64,000 nucleotides of DNA from Nocardia abscessus NBRC 100374 (GCF_000308455.1 NZ_BAFP01000064.1:62001-126000), one strand, 5' to 3'; positions 51,114 to 60,785 are shown, counted from the first letter of the stretch. The notes: generated by a model not told the origin, from the sequence alone. Numbers and translations: made by a program.

Positions 51114-51599
51114 ATGAGCCTTCGAGAAGTTCCGCTACGCACGCTGTCCGGCGAACCGACGACGCTGGCCGACCTGGTCGGCGACCGCGCCGTCCTGCTG
51201 GTCAACGTGGCCTCGAAATGCGGACTGACGCCGCAGTACTCCGGTCTGGTCGAACTGCACAAGTCCTTCGGGCCGCGCGGTTTCAGCGTGGTCGGCGTGC
51301 CGTGCAACCAGTTCATGGGCCAGGAGCCGGGCACCGCGGAAGAGATCGAGCAGTTCTGTTCCACCACCTACGGCGTCGATTTCCCCTTGCTGGAGAAGAC
51401 CGACGTCAACGGCGACCAGCGCCACGCCCTCTACCAGACCCTGGCGGAGACCCCCGACGCCGAGGGCACCGCCGGTGACATCCAGTGGAACTTCGAGAAG
51501 TTCCTGATCGACCGAGATGGAAAAGTCGCGGGCCGCTTCCGCCCGCGGACCACGCCCGAGGCGCCGGAATTGGTCGCGGCGATCGAAGCCGTACTCTGA
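51114..51599 (+). CDS. Glutathione-peroxidase-family thiol peroxidase
   Basis: A 161-residue GPx-fold peroxidase: peroxidatic Cys in VNVASKCGLTPQYSGL (Cys near 36), PCNQFMGQEPG (about 64-74), a second Cys in IEQFCSTTYGVDFP (a likely resolving Cys) and WNFEKFLIDRDG (about 125-136). Actinobacterial forms use thioredoxin or mycothiol rather than glutathione. An ATG 18 nt upstream (51096) is possible. A terminator hairpin follows. Confidence 0.87.
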   Translation: MSLREVPLRTLSGEPTTLADLVGDRAVLLVNVASKCGLTPQYSGLVELHKSFGPRGFSVVGVPCNQFMGQEPGTAEEIEQFCSTTYGVDFPLLEKTDVNGDQRHALYQTLAETPDAEGTAGDIQWNFEKFLIDRDGKVAGRFRPRTTPEAPELVAAIEAVL

Positions 51600-51615
51600 A
51601 TTCTTTACGAAAGAC

Positions 51616-51648
51616 CGGAGCCGTCGTCCACTTGGAACGGCGGCTCCG
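51616..51648. terminator. Terminator hairpin after the peroxidase
   Basis: CGGAGCCGTCG (51616-51626) pairs with CGGCGGCTCCG (51638-51648), one mismatch, loop 11 nt, followed by TTCG and TT. It lies 17 nt after the stop. Confidence 0.6.
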
Positions 51649-51759
51649 TTCGTGTTCCTGCCGCCGTTCGCGCGGTACTCCTACGCCACCAGTCCGTTCG
51701 GAAGCCTCGAGAAGTGCTCTGCCCGGTGCCACAGAGCCCAACCGACCGACGCCGTCAAC

Positions 51760-51926
51760 TCAGTCGCAGTCCTCGATCAATAGCACGTAGGCCACCTGCA
51801 GGAACGGTCCCGCATCCAGCAGCGGCTGGTCGGGTCGCGGCTCGGCAGCCGGAACCGTAAGGCCAGCGGCACATTCGGGGTGATCTCGAAAACGAAATGC
51901 TTCGGCCGCTGAGAAACAGACGGCAT
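51760..51926 (-). pseudogene. Small ORF with apparent frameshift
   Basis: The frame beginning MPSVSQRPKHFVFEITPNVP at 51926 has GAAAGGA before it and continues about 30 residues, after which it becomes Arg/Cys-rich and stops at 51777. A neighbouring frame from about 51836 on reads PDQPLLDAGPFLQVAYVLLI, then EDCD and a stop at 51760. Joined, they would give a protein of about 54 residues. The shift lies near 51836-51845. It may be a real gene with an indel, and it sits just downstream of another small ORF on the same strand. Confidence 0.4.
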
Positions 51927-51975
51927 GGATAGGGTGTCCTTTCGGTCTCGGGTCCTGATGGCGAGCTGAGTGGGC

Positions 51976-52179
51976 TCAGTCCCACAGCCCGGCGCAGGGC
52001 AGCGGCGGCAGATCGGCACGGACGTCGTCATCGACGGTGACCACCAGTTCCGGGAAGCATCGCGTCAGTTCGTCGGCAACGTTCTGCGCTTGCTCGGCAC
52101 TGGCTCGGTAGTCCAGGCTGAGCGCGCCAGATTCGATGTGGATGTGCCGAACACGCTGGGACGGGCGGAGGGGCCGCAA
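51976..52179 (-). CDS. Small hypothetical protein (67 aa)
   Basis: A 67-residue ORF from a TTG start, reading [20 protein letters not shown], then [20 protein letters not shown] and ending GLWD. Amphipathic strand-helix-strand pattern and GC-rich third positions suggest it is real. It ends 50 nt before the frameshifted small ORF, so the two may form a pair. No family recognised. Confidence 0.4.
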   Translation of the reverse strand: MRPLRPSQRVRHIHIESGALSLDYRASAEQAQNVADELTRCFPELVVTVDDDVRADLPPLPCAGLWD

Positions 52180-52387
52180 AGCTGATCACCGGGGCTTGTC
52201 GGTGGAAGGGACAATTCGACCTGCCGTTCGGTGGAGGCGATCATACAAACCATGGCGCCGCCGCCGTAAGCGGTGGCCCGAGCCGGGCACGATCCGGCTC
52301 GGGCCACCGACAGCGCACCCTCTCCGAGCATGCGTGGCGGCGGCAGGTGGGCACATGGTTTGGGTCGGGCTGATTCGAAGGCCGCCG

Positions 52388-53839
52388 CTACCGCGCTGCG
52401 CGGGCCGCGACAGCCGCGGCGAGCAGGACCGTGACGCCCTCGGCGATCGCCGTGCCGCCGAGGGCATTCGCCGCGCTGGTCACCGTGCCGCCCGCGAGGC
52501 CGAGGAACAGCGATCCGAAGGTGGCGATGCCGACCACGATGCCCAGTTGCACGTTGGTCACCAGGATGCCGCTCGCGTCCGCGGCAAGGGTCATCGGCAC
52601 CTTGGCCAGCGTGCGGGTCATGAGCGGACTGAACGCGATGCCGTTGCCCACGCCGCACAGGCCGAGCAGGGTCAGGGCGAGCGGTCCGACCTCGGCGCCG
52701 TCGCGCAGCAGTACGCCGAGGGCGACCATGCTCACCGCGCCGAGGACCAGCCCGAGCGGGATCATCATCGCGTGGAAGCGATCCGGGATGCGCTCCCAGT
52801 TCAGGCTGGCCACGGCGAAGGTCACGCCGAGCGGGACGAACAGCAGACCCGCGTGCAGGGCGCTGTAGCCGAGCGTGCTCTGCAAATGGATCGCCATGAC
52901 GAACATCCAGCCACCGAAGGTCGCCATGATCACGAACAGCGCGACCGCGGCCGGCACCAGGCCCGGTGCGGTCAGTACCTGCCGAGCGAAGAGCGGTTCG
53001 CCGCCTCGGCGCGCGACGATCCGTTCGATGGCGACGAACAGTACGAAGCCGAACACGCTCGCGGTCAACGCGATCCACGACCACAGTGGCCAATCCAGCT
53101 CACGCCCGAGCACCAAGGGCAACACCAGCAGCAGCACCGAGGCGGTGAGCGTGGCGAGCCCGGGCAGGTCGAGCTTGCGCTCGAGACGCTGGGTCGAGGA
53201 CGGCAGAATGCGCGGTGCCGCGACCAGCAGTGCGATGCCGATCGGCACGTTCACCAGGAACACTCCCCGCCAGCCGCTGCCGAACAGGTCGGCGTTGACG
53301 ATCAGGCCGCCGAGCACCTGTCCGGCGACCATGCCACCGGAGATGATGGCCGAGTAGACGCTCAGCGCCCGCGCGCGGGCCGCGCCGGTGAAGGTGCGCT
53401 GGATGAGCGTCATGATCTGCGGCACCATCGCCGCCGCGCCGACGCCCTGGGCGAACCGGAAGACGATCAGCGAGATCTCGTTCCAGGCCAGCCCGCAGGC
53501 CAGCGAGGCGAGGGTGAACAGCGCCAGTCCGGCGATGAACGCATGGCGCTGGGTGAACCGGTCGCCGAGCCGGGCGCCGGTGACCAGCAGGACGGCGTAG
53601 GCGATGACGTAACCGGCGACGATCAGTTGCAGGGCCGCGCCGGTGGTGTGCAGCGAGCCGCGGATCGAGGGAATCGCCACGTTGACGATGGAGGAGTCGA
53701 GTACCGCCATGAACTGGCCGGTGAGGATGACCGCGAGCAGGGCGAGTGAACGCCGCGCTCCCAGCGCGGCGGGTGGCGCGGCCGGAGCGGCGGCGGACGT
53801 CGTTGCCGACGCGGCGCCCGGCGATATGGTCTGTGTCAT
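52388..53839 (-). CDS. MFS drug exporter, DHA2 (EmrB/QacA) type
   Basis: A 483-residue transporter with about 14 membrane helices. The DHA2 hallmark FMAVLDSSIVNVAIPSI lies in helix 1 (about residues 42-58), GARLGDRFTQRH is motif A (about 91-102), and FAQGVGAAAMVPQIMTLI is the helix-4/5 region. The first 25 residues are Ala/Ser-rich. It exports hydrophobic or cationic compounds with a proton. The ATG at 53839 starts close to the first helix. It lies 154 nt downstream of the sulfatase gene. Confidence 0.87.
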   Translation of the reverse strand: MTQTISPGAASATTSAAAPAAPPAALGARRSLALLAVILTGQFMAVLDSSIVNVAIPSIRGSLHTTGAALQLIVAGYVIAYAVLLVTGARLGDRFTQRHAFIAGLALFTLASLACGLAWNEISLIVFRFAQGVGAAAMVPQIMTLIQRTFTGAARARALSVYSAIISGGMVAGQVLGGLIVNADLFGSGWRGVFLVNVPIGIALLVAAPRILPSSTQRLERKLDLPGLATLTASVLLLVLPLVLGRELDWPLWSWIALTASVFGFVLFVAIERIVARRGGEPLFARQVLTAPGLVPAAVALFVIMATFGGWMFVMAIHLQSTLGYSALHAGLLFVPLGVTFAVASLNWERIPDRFHAMMIPLGLVLGAVSMVALGVLLRDGAEVGPLALTLLGLCGVGNGIAFSPLMTRTLAKVPMTLAADASGILVTNVQLGIVVGIATFGSLFLGLAGGTVTSAANALGGTAIAEGVTVLLAAAVAARAAR

Positions 53840-53993
53840 GCTCCGAGCTTGCGGTGCGGCGGGTACCGGTAACAGGAGCCCGCTGACACTGGTACCGGCA
53901 GCACCAGCCTGAGCCCCGCGACAACGGTATACCGGGGCATACATTTCCGGCGCTGTGTCCAGTGACATGAAGCTGCGCCGCCTGCTGTAGGAG

Positions 53994-55658
53994 CTAGGAC
54001 GGCTTCGGCACGGCGTCGAGCAGGGCGTGGCCGATCCGTTCGGCTTGGATCAGGATGTTCGTCTGCGCCGAGATGTAGTCGCCGATGCCTTCCTCTTGGG
54101 CGGCCCGCAGATACGGCGGCAGCGGCTGCTGGATCTCGGTGCGGATGACGTTGTCGAGCAGTGCTTCCATCTCACCGCGCAACGGGTTTCCGGTCGCAGC
54201 TTGGTTGTCGAGTTCCAGGCGGCCACCGTCGGTGCTGTAGTCGTAGAGTTCGAACTCTTGCTCGCGCGCCGGATCGATCTGGATCGCGCCGTGCACCCAC
54301 TGGGAGTAGGAGGCGAACTTCGCGTCCGCGGTGCGCACCATCGCGACGTGGCCGGGGGCGTTCTGGTTGAACAGGATCGCGGCCTCCTCGATCGAGGACT
54401 CGTCGGTGGTGTGCGCGACCCACGGCCTGCCAGCGGCGCCCGCGTTGCGGCAGAGCGAGGCGATATCGAGTCGCCCGGTGAGGTGTTCGTAGCGCCCGTC
54501 GCTGCGCCAGCCATTGCCGCCGGTGCCGATGGTGAGCAGCAGCGGGGTGAAGTCGACGCTGGAGGTGAGCTGGTCTCGGGTGCTCGTGCCCTCGACGGGG
54601 CTGAGGTAGCCGCGTGGATCGTGCACGTAGAGCGGAACCCGCAGCGCCTCGTCGTAGGCGGCGCCGCCCTTTCCGTGCAGGCCGTGCGAACCCGCGTAAT
54701 CGCCGTGATCGGAGGTGAAGACGATGACGGTGTTGGCCGCGACGTCGGGACGGGAATACAGAGTGTCGAGCACGCGACCGATCTGGATGTCGACCTGCTG
54801 CTGCGCCCACAGGTACAGATTGCGCATATCGATCCAGGCATGCATCGCTTCGGGTGTGCCGTAGGGCGCGGCCCCGAACGCCACCGCGGAGACCTCCACC
54901 AGCGCCATTTGCAAACGGGGCTTCTTCGACAGCTGTTCGAGTGATTCGAAGTTGGGTGGCAGCTCGTTCATCCACCGCGGGATGTCGGCGTTGAATTGGT
55001 CGCGGCGGGTCCAGCGTGGCCACCATTGGATGTCGTGCGGATTGACCAGCGACACCGTCGTGCACCAGGGAGCGTCGCCGGAATCGTTGTGGAACCAGTC
55101 GGCGAATTGGTCGACGATCTTCGGATCCGCTTGCAGCCCTTGACCGGGTGCACCGTTGGGGGACGGATAGGTGCCGCCGTGGAAGCCGTAGGCCTCGAGC
55201 GCGCCGGGAGTGCGATCCGGATAGCTGCCGAGATGCCATTTGCCCCAGTATGTGGTGTCGTAGCCGTGGTTTCGCAACATCGATCCCCACGTCGGGAACA
55301 GCGGTGTCAACGTCGACTCCGATACGACCATGACGCCGGTCTGCTGGGAGTAGAGGCCGGTCAGTAAGCAACCGCGCGCCGGTGTGCAGTCGTTGGCCGC
55401 GGTGTAGTGATTCTCGAACGACACACTGCCGTGGCGGATCCGCGCGATGTTCGGCAAGACGGTGTCCAGCGTCTGCTGATCGGGAAACCAGACCGGTGTC
55501 CGCATCTCGTCCACGATGATCACCAGGATGTTCGGCTTGTCCGGATCGGTGTCCGCCCGCGCTTTGCCCGGGGTGGCGCCGGCCGAAACGGCGGCCGCGG
55601 CCGTCGCCGAGGTGGCCGCACTGGTCAGAAAGCCCCTGCGAGTGAACGAGCTCGGCAA
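53994..55658 (-). CDS. Tat-exported sulfatase
   Basis: A 554-residue sulfatase. The start is TTG at 55658 because GGAGG lies 4 nt upstream and the next residues form a Tat signal: SFTRRGFLTSAATSATAAAA, cut near KARA. The formylglycine site is NDCTPARGCLLTG (Cys-x-Pro-x-Arg, about residues 90-102); WGKWHLGSYPDR (about 139-150) and FTSDHGDYAGSHG (about 314-326) hold metal and substrate residues. It hydrolyses a sulfate ester outside the membrane and needs a formylglycine-generating enzyme. The frame is open to 55769, but that part is not signal-like. Confidence 0.85.
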   Translation of the reverse strand: MPSSFTRRGFLTSAATSATAAAAVSAGATPGKARADTDPDKPNILVIIVDEMRTPVWFPDQQTLDTVLPNIARIRHGSVSFENHYTAANDCTPARGCLLTGLYSQQTGVMVVSESTLTPLFPTWGSMLRNHGYDTTYWGKWHLGSYPDRTPGALEAYGFHGGTYPSPNGAPGQGLQADPKIVDQFADWFHNDSGDAPWCTTVSLVNPHDIQWWPRWTRRDQFNADIPRWMNELPPNFESLEQLSKKPRLQMALVEVSAVAFGAAPYGTPEAMHAWIDMRNLYLWAQQQVDIQIGRVLDTLYSRPDVAANTVIVFTSDHGDYAGSHGLHGKGGAAYDEALRVPLYVHDPRGYLSPVEGTSTRDQLTSSVDFTPLLLTIGTGGNGWRSDGRYEHLTGRLDIASLCRNAGAAGRPWVAHTTDESSIEEAAILFNQNAPGHVAMVRTADAKFASYSQWVHGAIQIDPAREQEFELYDYSTDGGRLELDNQAATGNPLRGEMEALLDNVIRTEIQQPLPPYLRAAQEEGIGDYISAQTNILIQAERIGHALLDAVPKPS

Positions 55659-55850
55659 TGTTCCTCCACGAATGAGTGATGTTCGTCGGTCGAATGGAAC
55701 GCGGAGAATCTCGGGTGGTGTCACCGTAGCGCCGTCGGGCGCGCGGTCGCGGGCGTCCGGCGTGGACACGCCGTCACTATATGAGCTGGTCGAGCGATCA
55801 CACCGACGGCGGGCGTGGCCCGCGATACGGCACGAACTGACCCGAGCGTG

Positions 55851-56540
55851 CTAGGGCAGACCCACGAGGTCGGCCATCACGTTCATGTGGTGGCGGAAGT
55901 AGTCGGCACTGGCGTCGATGGTTCCGTTCAGACGGCCGAAGAGCTCGAAGTTGATCAGGCCGAACAGCTGGGTCCAGCCCACGAAGACGCGGGAGAGCAC
56001 GTCCTCGGACAGGTCGGAGGACTGCTGCTGTTCGATGAGGCGGCGCAGGTCGGCGTGGACGGGTGCGGGCAGCGGGGTCGAAAGCGGTGGCGGGGTCAGC
56101 TCTTCCGCACCCGCCTGCGCGATGGCGACGAGCCGGAAGACCACGGCCGCGGCGGGGGCCACGGTGTGCTCGGGTGCGGAGTATCCGGGCACGGGACTGC
56201 CGTAGAGCAGGCTGTATTCGGCCGGATGGGCCAGGGCCCAGTCCCGCACGGACGAGCACACCGCCATCCACCGACCGCGCAGATCGGTGGCGGGCGGCTT
56301 CGCGTCGGCGGCTTCGGCGGTGGTGGCCAGCGCCCGGTACGCCTCCAGGATCAAGGCGGTCAGCAGGTCGTCCCGGCTCGGGAAGTACCGGTACAGCGCG
56401 GACGCGACGATGCCCATATCGCGCGCGACGCCACGCAGGGACAGGTTCGCGCCGTCCACCGCCAATCGTTTGCGGGCGGTTGCCTTGATCTCCTCGATCA
56501 TCTCGGAGCGGACGCGGGCCCGGAGGGAATGAGCGGACAT
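55851..56540 (-). CDS. TetR-family regulator
   Basis: A 229-residue regulator: helix-turn-helix in RGVARDMGIVASALYRYFPS (about residues 35-54) and a ligand domain with WLALAHPAEYSLLYGSPVPG-like features (visible as DWALAHPAEYSLLYGSPVPG, about 95-114). This C-terminal pattern is common in actinobacterial TetR proteins next to NAD(P)-dependent enzymes. It is divergent from the NAD(P)-binding pseudogene, and two AGAACA-N-TGTTCT-like palindromes lie between the two starts. Confidence 0.85.
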   Translation of the reverse strand: MSAHSLRARVRSEMIEEIKATARKRLAVDGANLSLRGVARDMGIVASALYRYFPSRDDLLTALILEAYRALATTAEAADAKPPATDLRGRWMAVCSSVRDWALAHPAEYSLLYGSPVPGYSAPEHTVAPAAAVVFRLVAIAQAGAEELTPPPLSTPLPAPVHADLRRLIEQQQSSDLSEDVLSRVFVGWTQLFGLINFELFGRLNGTIDASADYFRHHMNVMADLVGLP

Positions 56541-56592
56541 ATCGCCAGTGTAGAGAACAAGTGATGCTTCGGAGAACGGAAGACCCTTTCGT

Positions 56593-56657
56593 GAACACTG
56601 TTCTTGACACGGATCGTCGTTCCGCTCTACAGTAAGTGCAAGCAAGAACACTGTTCT
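56593..56657. promoter_or_regulatory. Paired palindromic operators between TetR and divergent gene
   Basis: GAACACTGTTC (56593-56603) and AGAACACTGTTCT (56645-56657) are two copies of a perfect palindrome with a one-base centre; a further half AGAACA lies at 56662-56667. They flank the likely promoters of the TetR gene and the gene at 56689. Confidence 0.65.
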
Positions 56658-56688
56658 CGAACTAGAACACCTGACAGGATGGATTGTC

Positions 56689-57571
56689 ATGTCCCTGTAC
56701 GTCGTCATCGGAGCAGGCCCCGTAGGATCGGCGACCGCTGAATTGCTCGCCGCGCGTGGCGCCCAGGTGCGCGTGATCACTCGGCGCGGTATCGGCCCCG
56801 ATCACCCGCTGATCGAGCGCATCGCCGCCGACGCCACCGACGCCACCGTGCTGACTCAGCATTGCAAGGGCGCGGACGTCGTTTTCCAGTGCGCTCAGCC
56901 GCCGTATCACCGCTGGGCGACCGACTTTCCGCCCCTGGCCGCCGCCGCGCTGCAAGCGGCGGAGGCGACCGGCGCCGCGCTGCTCAGTGTCGGAAACCTC
57001 TACGGCTACGGGCAGGTCGACGGACCGATCAGCGAGGGGCACCCGCTGCGGCCCAACAGCGTGAAGGGGCGGGTGCGGGCGGAATTGTGGGCCGAGGCGC
57101 TGGCCGCGCACCGAGCGGGCCGCGTCCGCGTCGCCGAAGTGCGCGGATCGGACTACCTCGGCGCGGGAGCGAAATCGGCGTTCACCATGGTGGCACTGCC
57201 TGCCGTGCTCTCGGGCCGCCGCCGATCCGGACGCCGCGCACAGCTGGACCGACGTCACCGACATCGCCCGCACCCTGGTCGCGGTCGCCGACGACGAAAA
57301 CGCGTGGGGCCGGGCATGGCACACGCCGGACGGTCGCGCACGCGCCCCCGCGCGCGTGAGCCGGATGCCTGCCGCAATGCTCTGGGCCGCAGGACTTTTC
57401 GACGCCAACGCCCGCGAGATGCGCGAGATGCGCTACCAGTTCGATCGTCCGTTCGTGCTCGACTCGTCGGCCGCGACCGCGGCCTTCGGTATCGAGCCGA
57501 CACCGACCGTGGAGTCCTTGCGTGCCACGATCACCGCGCTGCGCGCGGAAGAAGCCACATCTGTCGGCTGA
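56689..57571 (+). pseudogene. Frameshifted NAD(P)-binding reductase
   Basis: The first frame encodes a good atypical SDR start (MSLYVVIGAGPVGSATAELL, then QCAQPPYHRWATDFPPLAAA and SVGNLYGYGQVDGPISEGHP) up to VALPAVLSG at about 57215. The continuation (ADPDAAHSWTDVTDIARTLV and later MPAAMLWAAGLFDANAREMR) is in another frame and ends at 57571. About ten bases seem to be missing at the join. Joined, the product would be about 290 residues. It is either a recent loss-of-function mutation or a sequence error. Confidence 0.75.
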
Positions 57572-57817
57572 GCCGATGCCGGGCGGACAGGTCGGACACC
57601 TGTGGTGCTGCGCGGCGGCGGGTGCCACCTGCCGCGGTGGCTAACCGCCGGCGAGGTCAGCGGCGCCTGCACGGGGACTCTCGGTGACAAATCGGCAGTC
57701 CGATCGCGCCCGGGACGGTGAAATCGGATCGTCCGTCCCTGTCGTGTGCCCAATCACGTTGTATATCGCGCATCTCGACACGCATGCTGTCGTCCTCGGT
57801 CCGCGACACGTTCACCG

Positions 57818-58162
57818 TTATGCGGGCAGGTGGCCGTAGCCGAAAATGTTGATGAAGTAGTTGCCCGGGATCAGTTGGTTCATCGCGTGCCACTGTCCCG
57901 CCGGGTCGCGCTGGTAGTAGCTCACCGGCAGCGAACCGACGTCGTAGCAAACGATGCCGGCGGTGCCGAACGGGCTCCAATAGGTGCTCGCACCTGGGCG
58001 GCCGGGTTCGAGCGGCGTCGTGAACAGGTGACTGCACGGGGTGATGCTCGGTTCGTAGATCGAGGGCGCGGCCGCCGCAGTCGGCGCGAGGCCGGCCACA
58101 CAGATCCCGCCCCATCCCGCACACACCGCTGCGGTCAACGCGCGGAGGAGAAGTCGTCCCAT
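57818..58162 (-). CDS. Small secreted protein
   Basis: A 114-residue protein with a signal peptide (about residues 1-32, ending TAAAAP) and a mature part with two Cys (ITPCSHLF, IVCYDVGS) and many aromatic residues (YWSPFGTAGIVCYDVGSLPV, FINIFGYGHLP). No family recognised; it looks like a small extracellular beta-sheet protein. AGGAG lies 7 nt before the ATG. Confidence 0.65.
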   Translation of the reverse strand: MGRLLLRALTAAVCAGWGGICVAGLAPTAAAAPSIYEPSITPCSHLFTTPLEPGRPGASTYWSPFGTAGIVCYDVGSLPVSYYQRDPAGQWHAMNQLIPGNYFINIFGYGHLPA

Positions 58163-58296
58163 ATCGGTTCTCCTCATCTATTCCGATCGGCAACAGTGAG
58201 GACAACGATAGCGGCTGAAAGCGAGAGCCATGTCGCCAACGGCGTGGCGGTGTGATCGTATGACACCGGTTGTGGCGCAGACGAACACGGCACGGG

Positions 58297-58941
58297 TCAG
58301 AAGGGGTACTCGGCGCACAACTGGCCCGCGAAACTGCGCACGGCGTGCTCCCGCATGCGGCGCCCGTACACCGGATCCCCGGCCAGGTCGGTATAGGTCT
58401 CGAACTCGCAGTGGACCAATCCCGCCGCCGCAGCCGCGTAGACGTCGAAGCCCGGAAACATCAGTCCCGCGTACGGCATGTCGTCCACGTCGAGGGCCAG
58501 CACCGGATACTCGCCCTCCGAGTCCGGCTGCCCCACCGCCAGCACCCGCCGGGAGTCCGACCCGCCCGGCAGCAGGAAGCACTCCGGGAACCGCTCGGCC
58601 AGCGGCTCGTACGTCCCGCCCCACGGCTGCCCCAGCTCATCGTCCACCAGCCGGTCCAGCGTCCGGGGCGCGAAGCCGCCGTCCGGGGCGAACCACCCGT
58701 AGCGCTCGAACAGGCTCGCGTCGAACGCCAGCCACTCCCGCAGACTCGGCGACAGCGGGCGACCCGACGGAAACACCGCTCCCGCCAACGCATCCTGCGG
58801 CATCGGCCGGGGCTCACCCTCCACCCACGGGGTGTGGCCGACCCACGCGACGGGCTCGAACATCGACCGGCCGGGGTTCCTTTGCACCGACTCGATGACC
58901 CGCCGTGTCAACGCGACCCCGTGCTGCGCCTCTCCTGTCAT
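58297..58941 (-). CDS. SMI1/KNR4-like (SUKH-type) hypothetical protein
   Basis: A 214-residue soluble protein. The segments LREWLAFDASLFERYGWF (about residues 66-83) and FPECFLLPGGSDSRRVLAVG (about 117-136) with YPVLALDVDDMPYAGLMFPG resemble the SMI1/KNR4 (SUKH) fold, which often forms immunity proteins or adaptors. No toxin gene is adjacent. The assignment rests on pattern only. Confidence 0.5.
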   Translation of the reverse strand: MTGEAQHGVALTRRVIESVQRNPGRSMFEPVAWVGHTPWVEGEPRPMPQDALAGAVFPSGRPLSPSLREWLAFDASLFERYGWFAPDGGFAPRTLDRLVDDELGQPWGGTYEPLAERFPECFLLPGGSDSRRVLAVGQPDSEGEYPVLALDVDDMPYAGLMFPGFDVYAAAAAGLVHCEFETYTDLAGDPVYGRRMREHAVRSFAGQLCAEYPF

Positions 58942-59068
58942 GGCGCGCAAGCTAACAGCCACCACCGACATCCATGATCGACCGGTCCGCCGCGACGGCG
59001 CGGGCGCCGCCGCGAGCCCGGCGGCACGACATAAGCGCCCCCAACGTCTTCACCGTCGACACGCAATC

Positions 59069-60523
59069 TCAGGCTCGCGGATTCCTCACGACATTGGTGA
59101 ACGACAACAGCGCGAGAGCTGCGAGTCCCCAAGCGATAAAACGCAGAGCCAGAAAGCCGGCCATCCACGCCCACTGGCCTCCGTCCGAGGGTGCGGCCAC
59201 CCAGGGGTCCTTCATGCCCAGTGGCGCAAAAGGTAGGAAACTGTCGATTACGATTCGGAAGGAGTCGGACCAACTCAATGCTTCCGCCGGATCGGCAGGT
59301 TGTCCGACTGCGGACTTCGGGGCGAACACAGCGCCATGGTGCAGTATCCATGCAGCTGCGGCTGTCACGCACGCCAACCAGACAATGGCAAGCCAAGCAT
59401 TGTATCCATATCCGATCAGGGCACCGTGCAGCCATCGCGTGTACCGCCTCGGAGACCAGATGGACTGCTGGCTGGTCAGATTTCTCTCCAGTTGTAACAG
59501 TGTTTTGCGCCGAGTTGAGAGGTCGCCGACCTTCGCGCAATATTGAATAAGGTGGCTATGCGCCTGGGGTGCGAACTCATTCGACTGACCGATGGTTTCG
59601 AGCCATTCCTTCGTGGTAATCGAGCGGAGGCTGGAGTATTCGAATCCATCGACATTGAACTGGTACCTATCGAAGATCTCTTTACGTATGAACAGTCTGC
59701 CGCACGATGCTCCGCGAAGTGTGAATCCACCTCCGGCGTAGAACCTCCTGAAGTAGGTTGTCCATATATAGACGGAGCCTTCTATTTCGCTGAAAGCGAG
59801 GCTTACAGACCCTTTGTACTCTGCACTCTTGTGCTCCCAGCCCATTTCTCGCCTCGACAAGAATATTCCTCCCTGGAGGCGCACATTCCGGTCTACCTTT
59901 ATTCCGGTGGCGTACAGGCCGCCGTAGACCCTGGAGCCGTAGAGATGAAGATCGCCGATGTGAGCTCTGAAGAGGTTGATCGCAAGCTGAGCTACGTTGT
60001 CCTCCGGTCCGTGGAATATGCTGTTCTGCATGCACAGCGAGCCGGATACGGACATTCCTAGGCCGTAGAATCCGCGATCCGATCTGAATCCGTCACGCAG
60101 AAATATCGTCCCGTCGATGGCGGCATTCCGCGCGCTTATCCACCGTGCATGGCTGCCATCGAGGGTTATCACCGTCGTTGGCCGGCAATGGTCGAGAACG
60201 AGGTCTCCAGAAATTGTGCATGCCTCTAGAGCGAGGGCGCCGTGCCAATGCAAAAATGAAAGATCAATGCTTCCATCTATGTAAATCCCTTTGAGTCGCA
60301 GTCCACGGTGGTGCAGGGTGCCATGCTTGCCGGCTAACACGTCGTGAATCAGTCCGCCCGGTATCCGATTGGCGTCCGACGGCGCAGCCGGGCGACCCTC
60401 TGTCAGTTCCAGCTCGGTACCGGTGAGTCCAGCTCGGATGACACGATCACTGAGGCTCGGTGGATGGCGTGGCCAAAGCAGCTGTCGTGCTTCGTCGAAG
60501 AGAGAATCCAAGCTCCGCCTCAC
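59069..60523 (-). CDS. Low-GC membrane protein with pentapeptide-like N-terminus
   Basis: A 484-residue protein. Residues about 60-300 form a repetitive beta-rich region (for example LRLKGIYIDGSIDLSFLHW, ALEACTISGDLVLDHC, IEGSVYIWTTYF) like pentapeptide or polymer-forming repeats; the C-terminus has three membrane helices (about 366-386, 410-430 weaker, 448-475). Base composition is near 50-55% GC, far below its neighbours, which suggests acquisition. An IS30-type fragment lies just upstream. Start codon choice (GTG at 60523) is uncertain. Function unknown. Confidence 0.65.
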   Translation of the reverse strand: MRRSLDSLFDEARQLLWPRHPPSLSDRVIRAGLTGTELELTEGRPAAPSDANRIPGGLIHDVLAGKHGTLHHRGLRLKGIYIDGSIDLSFLHWHGALALEACTISGDLVLDHCRPTTVITLDGSHARWISARNAAIDGTIFLRDGFRSDRGFYGLGMSVSGSLCMQNSIFHGPEDNVAQLAINLFRAHIGDLHLYGSRVYGGLYATGIKVDRNVRLQGGIFLSRREMGWEHKSAEYKGSVSLAFSEIEGSVYIWTTYFRRFYAGGGFTLRGASCGRLFIRKEIFDRYQFNVDGFEYSSLRSITTKEWLETIGQSNEFAPQAHSHLIQYCAKVGDLSTRRKTLLQLERNLTSQQSIWSPRRYTRWLHGALIGYGYNAWLAIVWLACVTAAAAWILHHGAVFAPKSAVGQPADPAEALSWSDSFRIVIDSFLPFAPLGMKDPWVAAPSDGGQWAWMAGFLALRFIAWGLAALALLSFTNVVRNPRA

Positions 60524-60662
60524 CCCTTAGCCTCACCGGTCGAGGCCGATCGTAGGTCGCACGGCGGTGATGAGGGCGGCGGTTGCTCGAGGTCGAGACA
60601 TCTACCGGCGTGTCCAGCGCGTGTCAGCCCTGATAGATCATCGAGAGGCTGTCGAAGTCTCG

Positions 60663-60785
60663 ATGGCCACCGACATGGCCGTCTACTTCTGCGACCCGGT
60701 CAGTCCCTGGCAGCGAGGCACCAACGAAAACACCAACGGCCCTCTGGAGTGGTCCCCGAAAGGCACCGATCTGAGCGAACGGCGC
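60663..60785 (+). mobile_element. IS30-type transposase fragment
   Basis: A stretch of about 40 codons reads [20 protein letters not shown] followed by PKGTDLS, which is the conserved catalytic-region tail of IS30-family transposases (usually FCDPHSPWQRGSNENTNG). The rest of the element and its ends were not found, so only a scrap remains. Confidence 0.75.
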
